The notes: a model not told the origin generated them from the sequence alone. A stretch of DNA of 64,000 nt from Chloranthus sessilifolius (GCA_021018995.1 CM037596.1:105755416-105819415); one strand, 5' to 3'. Positions 11,183 to 23,514 are shown, numbered from the stretch's first letter. Numbers and translations: made by a program.

Positions 11183-13130
11183 TGTCACAACCCAAAATTC
11201 TACCCTATCCCGAGAGCCTAGAATTCCGAGTTATGACCCGCACATATCCCAGATATGCTAAGCGGACATACACCTAATCAAAGTTCTCGCGCAATAATGG
11301 TTCCACGAAATCCGTGAAAGCCAACAACATAAAGGTGGGATGTAAAATAATCATAAATGCAGAATAAATCCAATAAAATGTGATAGAATATCATAAATCC
11401 ACAAATAACATGTAAGTCCAGTCGGAGACAAATCCGATAAAATAAACTATAAAAACCATAATACTAGTATCAATAAAACTCAATACGAAGTCCACAATGA
11501 TCAATAATCGGCACTCAGATCAAGATCAACACCGTAGTCCTCCTGATAATCGGCAGCGTCGACCTCCAAAGGCTCCTGGTACTCAACGCCCGCGCGATCA
11601 ATGAAATCAGCATCGGCCAAGATCTAGAAGGCTCGCATCTACTCCACCAACGTAATCACCTGCAACTGTTAGCTTATCGTGGGATGAGTTTACTCAGTCA
11701 CGTAAACTCGGTGGATGCACCACCAATCCACCCCATACTACTCAGGTGCATTGTGGGTGCATTAAGTAAGTGACAAACATAACATCTCAAAGCAGATAAT
11801 AGAAGAAAGATAAAATTATATGCATATCGTGAAACTCATATCATATTATAAATGCAAGACTATGATCTAGACACTCGTATCCTAGCGTACCTTACCATAT
11901 CTCATAACGTATCATACCATGTCTTATTATCATTCTCGCACATATATCTATACATTGCATGAGCGTAACTAACATGCTCGTAAAATCTTCAACAACTTGT
12001 GCCAGAGTCACTGCTCGAGCTACCATGAGAGGGTCAACATAGTATCATACCAGCATATTATAACGCTATCGTGTCATTCTCATACTCCACCACCCAGATA
12101 ATGGAGAAACATAATGGCCAAAGTTACTCATAACATACTCATAGTCATAGTATCTCTTAGAGATCCGTCTTGACTGAAAGACGTTGTTGCCCTTATGGTG
12201 GCTATGCAAGGAACGACATGTACAAAGACTTAAGTTCTTTATCTTTTGCTGGCCTACACAGTGATATCTTATTATCGTACTCGTATCATAACTTCTCTTA
12301 TCTCATACTCATATCTTATCATACTCTTATACTTAATCTTAGGACAAACTATAGTGAGACAAGTTTCCTAATTCACGTTTTCCAAAAAAAATATTCCATA
12401 GTAATATGAATGTATTTCGTGTGATAGCCTATACTACCATAAAGGTGTTATATCCATACATGGATGCCAATATTCTGAGTTTTACGTGATCGTAGAAGAA
12501 ACTTTACCACAGCTAATGCCTATGGTCGAATCTCATAACTTATACTATCATATTTGAACTCGGGGTGATCGGGTCATTGTGTATGCCACCATATACGAGG
12601 TTACACTCACCCGACTCGTCATGGGTCTCATTCCACCATGAGTTGTAAGGCATGTAAATACGATGTATTTCTCGCTTTGATACCATCTCAGCGAATCACC
12701 ACGCCCAAGCGTAGGCATGATCTCATACACTCTCGTACCCATGATCTAACATATCCTTAACTCGTATAACTTGATCAGGATGCAAACATAAAAGTATCAC
12801 ATGTATAGAACGATTTACACTTAGGTTTTGATTATTTTTATACTTATATTTATTTATATAACACACCAATATATATTACTCTCGACATTCACGCCAACAT
12901 TTTCATCTTGGTCAAATGACTTTTCTCTTTTGATCAATTTTTCATAGCCTAACACTGTGCACTATACTATAATGCATGTTTTGTTGCTATTTACCACTCC
13001 TTTTTATACAATACATACATCACTATCGGTGTCCTCTTTTCTCACTTTACATCAATCATGTTTGAGATGTCCTTGAATCTCTCATTCAGATTTTACCATA
13101 GAGCTCAAATACTAATATCTATGGCATTAC
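11183..13130 (-). mobile_element. LTR of a Ty3/gypsy-type family (copy 1)
   Basis: The stretch begins TGTCACAACCC and matches, in inverted orientation, the LTR ending at about 55474. Shared blocks include the CCCGCACATATCCC terminus, a GTTTACTCAGTCACGTAAAC block near 11690, the CATACTACTCAGGTGCATT block and the GAGTTGTAAGGCATGT block. The sense strand is minus. It truncates the Mutator-like element on its left. Its right edge is not sharp; it appears to stop where another LTR starts at 13131. Confidence 0.7.
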
Positions 13131-14336
13131 TGTAGACACCCCGTTTTCGCCCCCCTCAAAGTATATAAACACGTTGTCAACCATTGACCTTGCCCATGAT
13201 TTCTCGAAAAGCCACCCTTCTCCTTAAATCCTCAAAAACCCATAACTCGAGAATTATACGCTAGAATCCCAGCGTATAATCGATTATGAGCATACGATCG
13301 TGCACATAATCGCGTGAGTGACCCACCAGGACTCTCCCTCTCAATGATCGACTCCGCCGGATTATATGCCAGATTTCCTACGCATAATTCGATTATGCGC
13401 CGGATTACTTGTGCATAATCCATCCAGTTTGGACTGGGTTTCTCTTGTTTAACCTTCTCAAATTTCTCGATTATGCGCTATAAAAAGGGCACATAATTGT
13501 TGGAAATCCTTCTTGGACTCTACCTTGGAGACCCCCTGTCACCCGGTCACTTGACCAAGGTGACTGGTTTGCCGCCTGAATTATGCGCTAGCACCACAAT
13601 GTATAATTAGTTATGCGTTATCCTCTCTGTGCACAATTCGGATTATGCATTGTCTCTACAGCGTATAATTCGAAATTATGCGTCAAAAATATGGCGTATA
13701 ATCGGCCGAACAGTATAAATAAGGCCCTTGCCCTCCCATTCCACACACATAATTTTTGGCTTATTCCTTTTGGAAAACTCGAGATTCCCTCTGAGATTTC
13801 GAAAAAAGGAGTAGAGTTACACTCTACATTTCTGGTTCCTAGAATTGCAGACTCTTCTCTAAAAATTTTAAGGGTAATCGAGCAAGTGGGGCATACCTAC
13901 TCGCTCTGATTCTCGAAGTAGTACGAAGGGGAGAAAAGTTTAGCTTTATATCCAACCCTTAGGAAACCCCTGCCAAAATTCTTAGCCTAGCGCGAATTAG
14001 GTTTTTAACCTTTCTCAATAATAACCATTGCCTCACTGATTTTCCCAAGAGAGCTCGCGGAGGGTACCCGGAAACGAGGCCAATCCTCCCAAGCATAATG
14101 GGCCACAACCCCCTTTCTTAGATAAACCCAATAGGATTAGGACACCAAATTAGTTAAAACCTTAGGTAACCACAGCTATTAAAATCGACAGGCCGATGTT
14201 TAATATAGGAGTTCAATTCCCAAATCCCCATTTATCATCGCGATCAATCAATGACGTTCTACATTGTCGATAAATCTGTAGATGGAGATCACAACAGATA
14301 TATTTAGATTCGGCTGCAACTAACGATTTCTCTACA
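13131..14336 (+). mobile_element. Probable LTR beginning TGTAGACACCCCG
   Basis: TGTAGACACCCCGTTTTCGCC is a typical plant gypsy LTR start, and a TCTCTACA terminus occurs at 14336. The presumed target sites (ATTAC left, GGTGC right) do not match, so the right edge is uncertain. The interior contains many ATTATGCGC/GCGTATAAT motifs and a TATAAAT box near 13715-13721 (CAGTATAAATAAGG), which would suit an LTR promoter. Confidence 0.5.
13250..13702 (+). repeat. Dyad-rich array of GCGTATAATC/GATTATGCGC motifs
   Basis: About fifteen half-sites of the type ATTATGCGC or GCGTATAAT occur in both orientations, several paired as dyads such as GCGTATAATCGATTATGAGC near 13277. It occupies the 5' (U3) part of the LTR that starts at 13131, as do the palindromic arrays in the other LTRs of the window. 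Confidence 0.75.
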
Positions 14337-15260
14337 GGTGCATCTAAAAATACCCTTTTATTTACTGCATTATTATTTACCGCCCACCCTCACAAACAGA
14401 GTCCACAGTGACCAATTTGGGCCACTATTCCGAGACTCAAAAGGGACCTAGAAAGGAGCATACCAACAATCGCAACATGAAATGATTTCAATTTTGTCAA
14501 AATCATCCTCTTCCCCTCCCTCCTTCCTCTAATTCTAGGGTCTTTCTCGATAGTTCCAACTTATTATTCACTTATTTTCATGTTTGGCCATTAACACCAC
14601 ATAGGCCTCGTTCACTTCGTGATAACTTGATTGCAGTAAAATCACTTGTCGTAGGTAAACTGGTACACATAATGCGGTAAAATCAAATTTTGCCCGATAA
14701 AATAAGGTGTTCTCTTCACTGCATTTTTGCATGAAAACTACTTTTTGACATGAAATTCAATATACTGCCAAGTGAATAAGTAATATAAAATGTCCGTAAA
14801 ATTGTTTTGGGGTGTTAACCATCGTAGCCGTTCCTTTTGTAATCATCACATCCCCTATTGGTGAGGTGCCCGAATTTGATGAATTTTTTACACAACGCCA
14901 TCTACATTATTACGATCGACCCTACCGGTTCATATTCCAAGGATCATAATTTTTTTTACTATTGATTATACAGTTGACTCTATGGATGAGTTGTACTATA
15001 TCTTCCAATAACCACATTCGCCAAACTCCTTCTAAATAAACATATTTTTGAACTACAACTGCATAAAATAAACATGAAATATATACATGCCTTAATGCTA
15101 GGCTACAAATACATAAAGGGCACCATTAGAATATGGCCAACCACTGGAGCAACAAAATGGGATTGGCACATTACAATAGTGAATATCACTAAAGACATAA
15201 AAATTAAACCTAAATGAAGTGGCACACAAAGAGGAACACAAAGGCCATAACTAATGTAAC
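14337..15260. other. Intergenic stretch without recognised features
   Basis: No coding region is seen. A GGCCTCGTTCACTTCG motif at about 14606 resembles PIF/Harbinger or hAT termini and could be the distal end of the Harbinger remnant that follows, but I find no matching inverted partner. Confidence 0.4.
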
Positions 15261-15608
15261 CTACAAAGTGATGGGTCCCAAGTTAGAATCATCTTCATCT
15301 TCCACATAATCCTCATCAACAAGATCATCGTCTGCTTCATCTTCATCTTCTTCTGTGGCTTCAACCTCTTCATCCTTTGCGTCCTATACATCATCTACTT
15401 CATGTTGCTCCTCATTTCCCTCCTCAGAGATTAATATATGGATGACCTCTTTCTCTTCAACCTTTGAAGTGCTTCCACCTTTCATCACATATGTCTCCAC
15501 ATCTATGATTATTGGGCGTACACGCCGAGGCGGTGGGTTGGGGGTTGACGCCTGCGATTCAGCTGAATCAGCGATACCTGCACGTGTACTTCTAATCTCA
15601 AGTACCAT
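15261..15608 (-). pseudogene. Acidic-tailed ORF downstream of a Harbinger transposase
   Basis: This minus-strand frame runs from 15608 to a stop at 15261 and is broken by one in-frame stop near 15383. It begins with a Ser/Pro-rich linker (STPNPPPRRVRPIIIDVETY) and ends in a strongly acidic Glu/Asp tail followed by SNLGPITL. I do not recognise the family. It lies directly downstream of the Cauli_VI-like frame at 15872-16024 and may be a later exon of the same gene. Confidence 0.4.
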
Positions 15609-15871
15609 TATCCAATTGCAGAAACGTTTTAAAGTCTTTGCATTTTAACATGATGGTTACAAGCTAATAACAACATATTGCCACAAGTTTGTGATGAAAC
15701 CTTATCAATACCTTAACATTTTCCTTCCCCAACATTTTAGCATAAATTGAATTCAAACATAAAAAAGTAACAGTACAAAAATAAACACAACGAATCTCAT
15801 GAGATAAAATACCCACTACTGAGATTGTACATCAGCTGGAACCGTCTCCCCCATTAAGCTATTGTACATTT

Positions 15872-16024
15872 TGGTATGTATTAAATCGCTCAATCGCTTC
15901 CTCAAGTGTGTTAACAGCAACGTGACAAGCACTCAAGTAACAATGCTCTTGTTCTAACGCCTCTTCCCAAGATTGATAAATGTGAGGCACCCGACCAACA
16001 AAAACTACATAATACCTTTTCATC
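15872..16024 (-). pseudogene. Caulimovirus-VI / RNase H1 N-terminal domain ORF
   Basis: The minus-strand frame starting at the ATG at 16021 encodes about 50 residues with the pattern MKRYYVVFVGRVPHIYQSWE, then EQEHCY, then a T-LEEAIERF stretch before a stop. This matches the small hybrid-binding domain shared by caulimovirus inclusion-body proteins and the N-terminus of eukaryotic RNase H1 (K-YYVV-GR-PGIY-SW-E, Q-GY, EEA--F). The usual PGIY is PHIY. It lies about 100 bases downstream of the transposase remnant on the same strand. Such domains are also found in plant cellular and transposon proteins, so a viral origin is not implied. Whether it belongs to the transposon is inference. Confidence 0.65.
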
Positions 16025-16129
16025 TGTAATGGTCGGTGAGAGGAGTTAAAATTTCTATGGTATTTATTATAGGTATAAATATTTAGGAAAATACTAATAT
16101 ATTATAAAGTAAAACACATAATTAAAGTT

Positions 16130-17430
16130 GAGAGAGGTAGACAGGGACAAATATGCTTTGAAGGAGACATTGGCCAATATTTTGATTTATCTAACATGTA
16201 GGAAGACTTTCCACATAACTCACATTAACGGTGATGTGCTTCCCAGAGGGATGTTGCAATGGCATCGCGATATTGACATGCAATTTCACATTCAACCCTT
16301 GTTTGTGATCCTTGAATTTAATTCTCAGTCAGATGGTTATAATTGCCACTCTTCAACTACTGGGTCTTCATCGCGATGTGTGTGTATGAAAATATGCAAT
16401 ACACAACACGCGACTACAATCTTTGTTTGAGTCATAATCGAATATTTGGCTTGTACATTAAGGATTGGGAAGCATTATTTGAAGGCACCAATGGTGCATT
16501 CAATGACACTCCGCAGCTATGAGTGAGATTGGTTAAATAATTCCTTGGAGTCCAATGAGGGGGGGGGGGAGCTATTAAAATCACCTAATTGGTAGCAAAC
16601 TCGGCGGTATGGTTCAATGAAATCAAGCATGTTGGCATAACCCCCATCGACGAGGTAGTATTTTCCAGCTGGGACAGCAAGCTTGGTTTTGCTCACGTGT
16701 TATTGTGTGAGCTAGAACTCTCAAGTCTGCAGCGGAGCCCTCCCAACCAGTATAGACGTATTGGAACCTCATGTCCATTGAGATGGCTGTCAACACGTTT
16801 TGCACACAAAAATTCTTACGATTGCAGTATCGTGTTTGGTCCCGTTTAGGAACAAATGTTGGAATATAGGTCCCGTCGATCGCTCCTATACAGTTCTATA
16901 AATTCTAACAATTTTCTTATTATGAATGGTTCCATTTAAAGCCAAGTAAGGATTGGAAGATGATACGAATAATTTTACCTTAAAATCAGGATAGTAGTGT
17001 GTATTGTGTTGTATCTCCAGTGGAGTTGCACCCGTTGGCAGCTCGACGATGTCCTGATAGAGTTGTAATAGAGTGTCTAAAACTTCATTAAACTAGTGAT
17101 TTATTGTCACACAAGAATGTTGGAACCTATTTTGGGTTAGGCGATTCCTCGCGTGGTGCGATAAAGTCAGCATAAATATCGCAATTTGTTCTTCCACCAG
17201 TATGTGTCTAGTGTTATTTAGCAAACCCCTGTCTCCAAGGTTGAACATAAATCAAGGAAGACAGTGGTGCACATTTGAAATAAGTAGAAAGGATTACGTC
17301 CATGGCCAGTGATCGTTTCCTGAACGAATGCTTGAAATGTAAGTATGGATGTGTGCACTCGTACTCTATTTCCTCTCAGTAACCTAACATAGTAGCACAC
17401 AACAAGCATTATTAGCCCACCGACATTCAT
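16130..17430 (-). pseudogene. PIF/Harbinger (HARBI1-like) transposase remnant
   Basis: Read on the minus strand, the pieces follow the usual order of plant HARBI1-like DDE transposases. There is an N-terminal region with helix-turn-helix-like text (17430-17218), a block with VEEQIAIFMLTLSHHARN (about 17190), CIGAIDGTYIPT (about 16890; first catalytic Asp), FCVQNVLTAISMDMRFQYVY (about 16800) and GWEGSAADLRVL. Next come KYYLVDGGYANM (about 16650; second Asp), YQLGDF, and RSVIECTIGAF (about 16520; catalytic Glu). All three catalytic positions are still readable but lie in different frames with stops between them, so the gene is dead. A G-run at 16561-16570 is one of the disruptions. Confidence 0.85.
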
Positions 17431-17593
17431 AATTTTGGTCTCTAAATCTCAGTCGATAGCATCCATTATTGGTAACGCAACCACACAGTTTGAGATATAA
17501 GGAGATAGTTACTACTAAAGTAGAAATTAAAACATTGAGAAAAACAGTAGAACCCACTTGTCTACAACACCCAAAATCAATGCAATAACGTCA

Positions 17594-18640
17594 TCATGAG
17601 AACATCCCTTTGAGGAAGGTCAACCTGTGACTGGGATCCGGGGGTAAAAAAGTTTCTGCAAGTGGTTTGTCGATAAGTCGATAACAGATAGTAATGTTTT
17701 CAAACTCCATAATCAGGTTCACTTGCATGAACTGGATAATTATGGGCATCCATAGCGAGGTTAATGGTGGCATGTTCCTCAACAGCAGAAGTTCTTCGGT
17801 GTAACTCTCAATAGATCCGACAATTGATTCTCTCTCACTTATCTCTCCACGTGAGATAGAGGCACCATCATGACCTGCACGTGAGTGCCTGGGTGGATGC
17901 GGATTACTCTCCATAGTGAAGGGCGACCCTTCATCGTGTTCTTCTAAATCTCTAACACCCGAGAATTGACAGCCATGACCTCCGGGTATGGGACTGAGGG
18001 ATCACCCAATCTAGTGGTCTCTTGGGAATACTGAGTATTAATGTCATCAATATGGAATTGGCATCTACCATCTGCTATACTGTTAGAAAATATGAGGGAG
18101 AGACTATCCCAATCTTGAAGGTGTTTAGTACGACATAATTTGGCCCATGGATGAGCCTGTATAATTTCTTTTTTACCAATATTACGAAATATGTTTTATA
18201 AAACGATATTACAATTTAAACAAAAAAAAAATTACGATTTTCAATTCGTAGTTATTACCGCCTCGTAGCCAAGCCACACTTCTAGTTCATTTGTCACCCT
18301 TCGTAGCTCATGGTCCATCACAAACTCGCTTTGCTTTAGAAGTTCCTTAGTAGCAGAGTAGCGCTTCTTAATCACTCACAGACGATTGTACATATATATC
18401 TTTTTCAGTCACACCCCTAGCTGGAACTCGGGCCAGCCTGTTGATGGAAGGTGCCATCTTTGCAAAGAATCCTTCTTCCACTTTGAGTTTAGAGGATAAT
18501 TTCGGCGATCAGGAGCTCTTCTAGCCCATACGTCCATGAATTTTTTTTTTATCACCACATTTTGGTCTAAGGGGTAGAGTGCCCACACCGCTGGACGAGG
18601 CCATATATATCCTACATGTTCTGAAAGTAATTGCCTCAAC
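17594..18640 (-). pseudogene. Harbinger ORF1: Myb/SANT-like DNA-binding protein remnant
   Basis: On the minus strand, 18385-18240 reads KKRYSATKELLKQSEFVMD, ELRRV and ELEVWLGYEAV. This is the second half of a plant Myb/SANT-like (Myb_DNA-bind_3) domain, in which K--Y---KELL--S-F is followed by an EVW--Y motif. It continues near 18160 with AHPWAKLCRTKHLQDWDSL, the conserved tail (AHP-A---R-K-L--YD-L). Further downstream (17914-17594) are charged and hydrophobic stretches of the C-terminus. Stops and frameshifts are frequent. Position just upstream of the transposase on the same strand fits the two-gene layout of PIF/Harbinger elements, where ORF1 assists the transposase in DNA binding. Confidence 0.7.
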
Positions 18641-20143
18641 TACGAATTAGTTTCTATAATCTTTATGAGTAATCAACCAATAGAAGGTTGGAAATTAGGT
18701 TAGAATAGAACATAAAACCGAGATAACCAGCAAAAATGGCAAGCAAATGACAAATAATTAATTTACACTTAAAGGCTATAAAAACCTTGAAAAGAATAAA
18801 AAACTGGTAAGAGAGATATAATACATCTTACCTCACCGTATCTCTCGAAGGAAAGTTTGCGATTACATCGATTGATCTCTGCAAGATAGAAATATGTTAC
18901 AATAAAATGCGCAACTAATAATCATATTTATTTGTAATGATAAAATGAAAGTCAATAATCATTTTCAGTTTACAGAAATCTCCAAACTTCTTAGTTTTCA
19001 ACAATAGAGGGATTTGCTTCATCTGATATGGGTCAACGTAGGCATCTGTTGATCATTTTCTATTTGAACCTCATGAAATATGATTCATTACGAATATTCC
19101 GCTCTATTATTTTTTGTATAGAAAGATGGGCTTTCTATGATTAATATTTGCATTCAAAGCCCATTAAGATTTCAAGAATTAGAAACAACTGTGGTATAGA
19201 AGTTGTTGTAGTTGGTGTCCTTAACTAAAACATTTGTTGCCAAATTATTGAGATGAAGGAAACTGCTAACATAGAGAAATATTCATATATTTCTATAAAT
19301 TCAGAGAACTTTAAAAAAAAAAATTTAATAGTGGCCGTTTTTGAGAAATAAGCAAGTGCCATCAGAATAATATTATCGCTCAAGTTTCCAATATACATGG
19401 TTTCAAAAATCGGTATTGGCCATTGGGTCAGAATCCCAAAACCTGGTCCAGATGGGTGTATTGGATCGGCCGATACTAAAGTAAAAGATTCTAGGCTTAA
19501 AATTGAAAAAAATAATTATAAAACATTGAATAAATGAAAAAAAATGAATTTACATGATACCACTAAATTTAGATGATATTTGACCGTGTTGACTAAAATG
19601 ATTGAGATAGTTTTTGTGCAAATCTTAGAAAGCACCTTTCACTAAGCTTTGAGTACTCGCACCTCACATCTAATCATACCTTTCACTAAGTTTTGAGTGG
19701 CAGCTTTCCTAAGGCCGACCATTTCTGTATATGGGCTTCTTCGGGCAAAAAACTTTATTTAGTGGGGATAAAACGCAAAGAAAATATAGTAATTGGGGTC
19801 TCGCCGATTTGGATCGTTTGGGTCAAAATCGATGCAGATCACAACAGTTCCAAAGCATAAATTTGAGGATCTCGTAAAAAATTGGCAGTCTAAAACAAAC
19901 CTCAATCATCAAATATTATATGGCTCAGATCACAACAACATACTAGATTAAATGCAACATACTAGATTAAATGAAACCCCTTGAAGTCAATTAGAAAACA
20001 AACTATTGGTTCCCTTGTACGTGTGTTAGATCATCCCACAAATCGCTAAAAGTTATCAGGGAAGGAGTCTCAAGATTAACAAACGACATTTTATACATCC
20101 CAAACAATCCAACGAACTAGGCAAAACTCGACAAGCATAAGCT

Positions 20144-20177
<34 letters not shown>

Positions 20178-20733
20178 ATAAAACTCCAATTAACCGACAT
20201 AAATAAAATCCAATGATTTCCCAATTAACCGACAAATAAAATCCAATGAATTCCTCTTTACTAATATTAAAAAAATTAAGCATATTCCTGTTAAAAAAAA
20301 TACTAAAACTTATCTAATCTCAAAAGATAAATCTGCCGATGTGTGTGACGATATGACCCATATATGCTGATATTAAAACGTTGTACTCACGTTGTCGGGG
20401 ATTTGAGCGTAAGGAGAAGATGACCCAATGTTTGCATTTATACACTCAAATATGAACAATAAAATCAATATGGGGAATCAAATTCTGCAAGTAAATCATG
20501 AAATTGTTAAATGTATGAGATTCGCATCGCCATTCTCCAACGAAGAAGAACCATTTCCGTGTATTTGGATTGCTTGATAGGTTCACAGGAGTTCTAGCGA
20601 TGCAGAGATTCGATACACTTCTTTTTTATATTACAAGTAGTTTGCGTCTGCGCTTATTTTTCTTGTTTACAGGTTGTTTGTGTTGGGAGACCACCAGTGA
20701 AGGGTAGGGATTAATCCGGTGGGGAAGTCGCTC
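18641..20733. other. Intergenic stretch, no recognised gene
   Basis: This AT-rich DNA has no convincing coding. A duplicated phrase (CACTAAG-TTTGAGT) occurs near 19640 and 19690. A 31-base T tract is at 20145-20175. The outer end of the Harbinger remnant at 15261-18640 should lie here, but I could not find a terminal inverted repeat. Confidence 0.4.
20145..20175 (+). repeat. Homopolymer T tract (31 bases)
   Basis: Uninterrupted run of T. Read on the minus strand it could be the poly(A) tail of a retroposed sequence, but no body or target duplication was recognised beside it. Confidence 0.9.
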
Positions 20734-20868
20734 CACAAAGTAAACTTCAAGTGGTTACGCGAGCTGGTCAGGTACCTACTTTCAAAAACAGGAGACCTGA
20801 GTTCGAATCCCTCCAGAGTGTGCATGTGCCCCTAGGATTAGGGTGATCTAAGAGGCCCGGATACCCAG
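20734..20868 (+). mobile_element. tRNA-derived SINE, 5' part (split by a solo LTR)
   Basis: It shares with the SINE at 59750-59966 a tRNA-like head (GAGCTGGTCAGGTACCT as box A region, GAGTTCGAATCC as box B) and the body block AGAGGCCCGGATACCCAG. It is interrupted after ATACCCAG by the LTR at 20869-23509; the A-tail resumes at 23515-23528. The outer target duplication AAGTCGCTC is found at 20725-20733 and again at 23529-23537. The 3' body resembles the Au-like/angiosperm-domain SINE group, a suggestion from memory. Confidence 0.88.
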
Positions 20869-23509
20869 TGTGACAGCCCGGATTTCCTCACCCGAAAATC
20901 CGTGTCATCAGAATCATACTCTGGATGATCCCCGGGACAAATCATAAAGTGTCTGCTCGTATAGCGAAAACCAAGCAGACATTGTCCAGTAGTGGTAGGT
21001 CGAGCCATCTAATCAGACATTTAATATAAAGAACACAATAAATAAAACATGTAATTCTATCTATTAAAAGAAGAACCATTGGTGATGGACATCCATCACC
21101 CAAACAATGGTTCCTGATAGTGGTTCCAATAGAATGTATAAAAACACGAAAATACAACATCTATAGTAATATATACATATAGAAAGTGGCCACCAGGCAC
21201 ACAATAATCCGGAATATCAAAATACAAAATGTCAGACTCAAATACCTGTACTACGGTAGAACTCGTCACCGAATGTCCGCTCTCGCCCTGGCCTCCCTGG
21301 TCAGTCGGTAATCAGGATCGCTCTTCGTGCCGAGAGCTACAGCCTCAGAACCTAAAAGTAATTTAAAACAAGGTGAGCTACATCATAGCTCAATAGAAGA
21401 ATTTCAACTAAAATGAATTGAATATGCAGATCATGCTATCTCAAAATAGAAATCAAATCAAAACGTACAATCATGACAAATCAAATCAAGTACTAAGTTT
21501 TTTTAGAACAAGAAATCAGATGTTATGCAAGTATATGATCAGAGAACTTAAATTGTGTATATTTAACTGAAGAAACTCCCATGACTATATAGCACGGAGT
21601 AAACAGGAATATTCCGATAGGAAATCCCAACCAATCGTCGTTCACATGAACAATTTTGAATTGCAACAATGCCTCATCCATGGAGTGCAATTATGTCGAG
21701 GGATTATAAACAGACGCACAAGTGTGTCAGGCATCGGATATACCGCCTTTTCGGTGGGAATCATTTGGTTAAATCATCAAATCACATACACATAGACCTC
21801 ACAGATCAGATAACAGAAATCAGAAGCAGGTTTCAATAAGCAAATCAAGAAACAGAAATCAGAGATAGCAGAAATTTATGATATGCTTACATGCTTGTTA
21901 AAAACAGAAATCAGGGCACATATATGAAATAAACATGAAATCATACTCAAAAACAGTTTAGGTTGGTTTTCCCCTACCTCAGGTCACACTTCTTTTTAAG
22001 TAAATCCAAAGCCTTTCAAAAAGTCAGGTTTTGATCCTAGACCATGAACACAGCATTCTACATGTCAGGAATGTCGGGATATGAACTGGCACAGTGTCCA
22101 GTAGTATTCAACTCACAAAATTAACACAGGCCAAAAACAGGGGTGATTGATCGATCACCACTCTTATTGATCAATCAATCCTTCTTGTTGATCGATCAAT
22201 AACCTCATTGATCGATCAATACCCTCTTAGTTTTCATCCAGGAACATAGTCAATTGATCGATCAATAGCCCTTATTGATCGATCACAACTCATCATTGAT
22301 CGATCAATACACTTATTGATCGATCAATAACCTCTTCCCTCTTCACTTCTAACACAGCTAAAATTGATCGATCATCACTTTGGTTGATCGATCAATGCCT
22401 CTTGTTGATTGATCAATAGCCTCTATTGATCGCTATTGATCGATCAATAACCTAAATTTCAAATTTCTCACCTTCTGTTCACATTTAATATTTATACAGA
22501 TTGATCGATCAATGCCTTCATTGATCGATCAATACACTCCAGTGACGATCAATACCTTTGTTGATCGATCACCAATTGTCATTGATCGATCACTCTCTTG
22601 TTGATCGATCAATACCCAGGATTGATCGATCAATGCTCTTCGAGCACTGAACTTCCAGAATTTTCAAGCTTCTGTTCACTTTTTTGTCCTATATAGATTG
22701 ATCGATCAATGTCTTCATTGATCGATCACCACCAGTCATTGACTGATCCATCTTGTCATTGATCAATCAATAATGACAGAACTTCTGTCATTAATGGAGG
22801 TCATCCACCTCCCTATTTTTATCCCATTTTCATTAATGGTTACCAACAACCATTAACACACAATCAATACACATATATGGGTCTCTCATTTGCCCCGATT
22901 TAAAGACATAAACTCACCTTTATCTAGGCCCTCTCGGGGTTTCGACAAATCTATCCGAACGAGGGTTTCGAATCCAGAACTTGGGCTTTGTCACCCCCTC
23001 TACTTGGAACCAATAATCTGTGGCTCCGCTTCCACACGTAGCGAAGGTACGCCTTTTTAACCAATCAGAGACAACGTATCAACGTTGATTCTTTACACTC
23101 AAGGATTACGTAAATACTAACCTAGGTGTTCTCGGCTCGTGTTTCTTCAAGGACCAACAAAACTCTCAACCTAATCTAGGGTTTACAGAAGTAAAGAGAA
23201 GAAGATGAAGGAGAATGGACTCCCAGATCCCCTTTTCTTCTCTTAAAAGCTAATAAACAGATATTTCTGTTTTTCCTAAGCTTATATTCCGGTGTGGAGC
23301 ACGAACACGGTCGATGCGGCGTAGCACGCCGTCTCGACGTCTTACATGACTCAGATTTAAGTGAGAATTTGCACGTGAACTCACTTAGTCACAGGCGAAT
23401 ATCATTTCAAACAATATCATTTACTAAATTTTTAATTCGTCTCGATTTTTGTGCCGGGCACGTACATCGATACAGTCAGGTTCTTGTTCAAAATTTTCGG
23501 GCTATTACA
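20869..23509 (-). mobile_element. Solo LTR (Ty3/gypsy, about 2.6 kb) with 5-bp TSD
   Basis: The plus strand starts TGTGACAGCCCGG and ends GGGCTATTACA. A perfect five-base duplication CCCAG flanks it at 20864-20868 and 23510-23514. Sense is minus (TGTAATAGCCCG start at 23509). The layout is the same as in the solo LTR 4690-7224: terminal CCGGATTT block, GGTGAGCTACATC block near 21371, CCCCTACCTCAGGTC block near 21971, then a palindromic array. The palindrome is a different sequence. A block reading GTGCTCCACACCG on the sense strand (about 23290-23302) recurs in the LTR at 51743. Confidence 0.93.
22143..22770 (-). repeat. Palindromic array TTGATCGATCAA in an LTR
   Basis: I count about eighteen exact copies of TTGATCGATCA, most extended to the perfect dyad ATTGATCGATCAAT, plus variants such as TTGATTGATCAA. 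They are spaced irregularly by about 10-60 bases, with two larger gaps. Measured from the LTR sense start (23509) the array spans about 740-1370, the same relative position as the TCGATTAATCGA array of the related LTR at 4690. Confidence 0.88.
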
Positions 23510-23514
23510 CCCAG

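Noticed and set aside
14606-14630. GGCCTCGTTCACTTCG as the right end of Harbinger element A
   Set aside because: No inverted partner or three-base duplication was found up to 20700, so I did not annotate an element boundary.
15872-16024. Endogenous caulimovirus
   Set aside because: Only the small hybrid-binding domain is seen; no movement, coat or reverse-transcriptase regions of a caulimovirid lie nearby, and the domain also occurs in cellular proteins.
20734-20868. Functional tRNA gene
   Set aside because: Box A and B are present but the cloverleaf is imperfect, a long non-tRNA body follows, and target duplications mark it as a SINE.
22143-22770. CRISPR array
   Set aside because: The repeat is only 12-14 bases, perfectly palindromic, irregularly spaced, and lies in a plant LTR.
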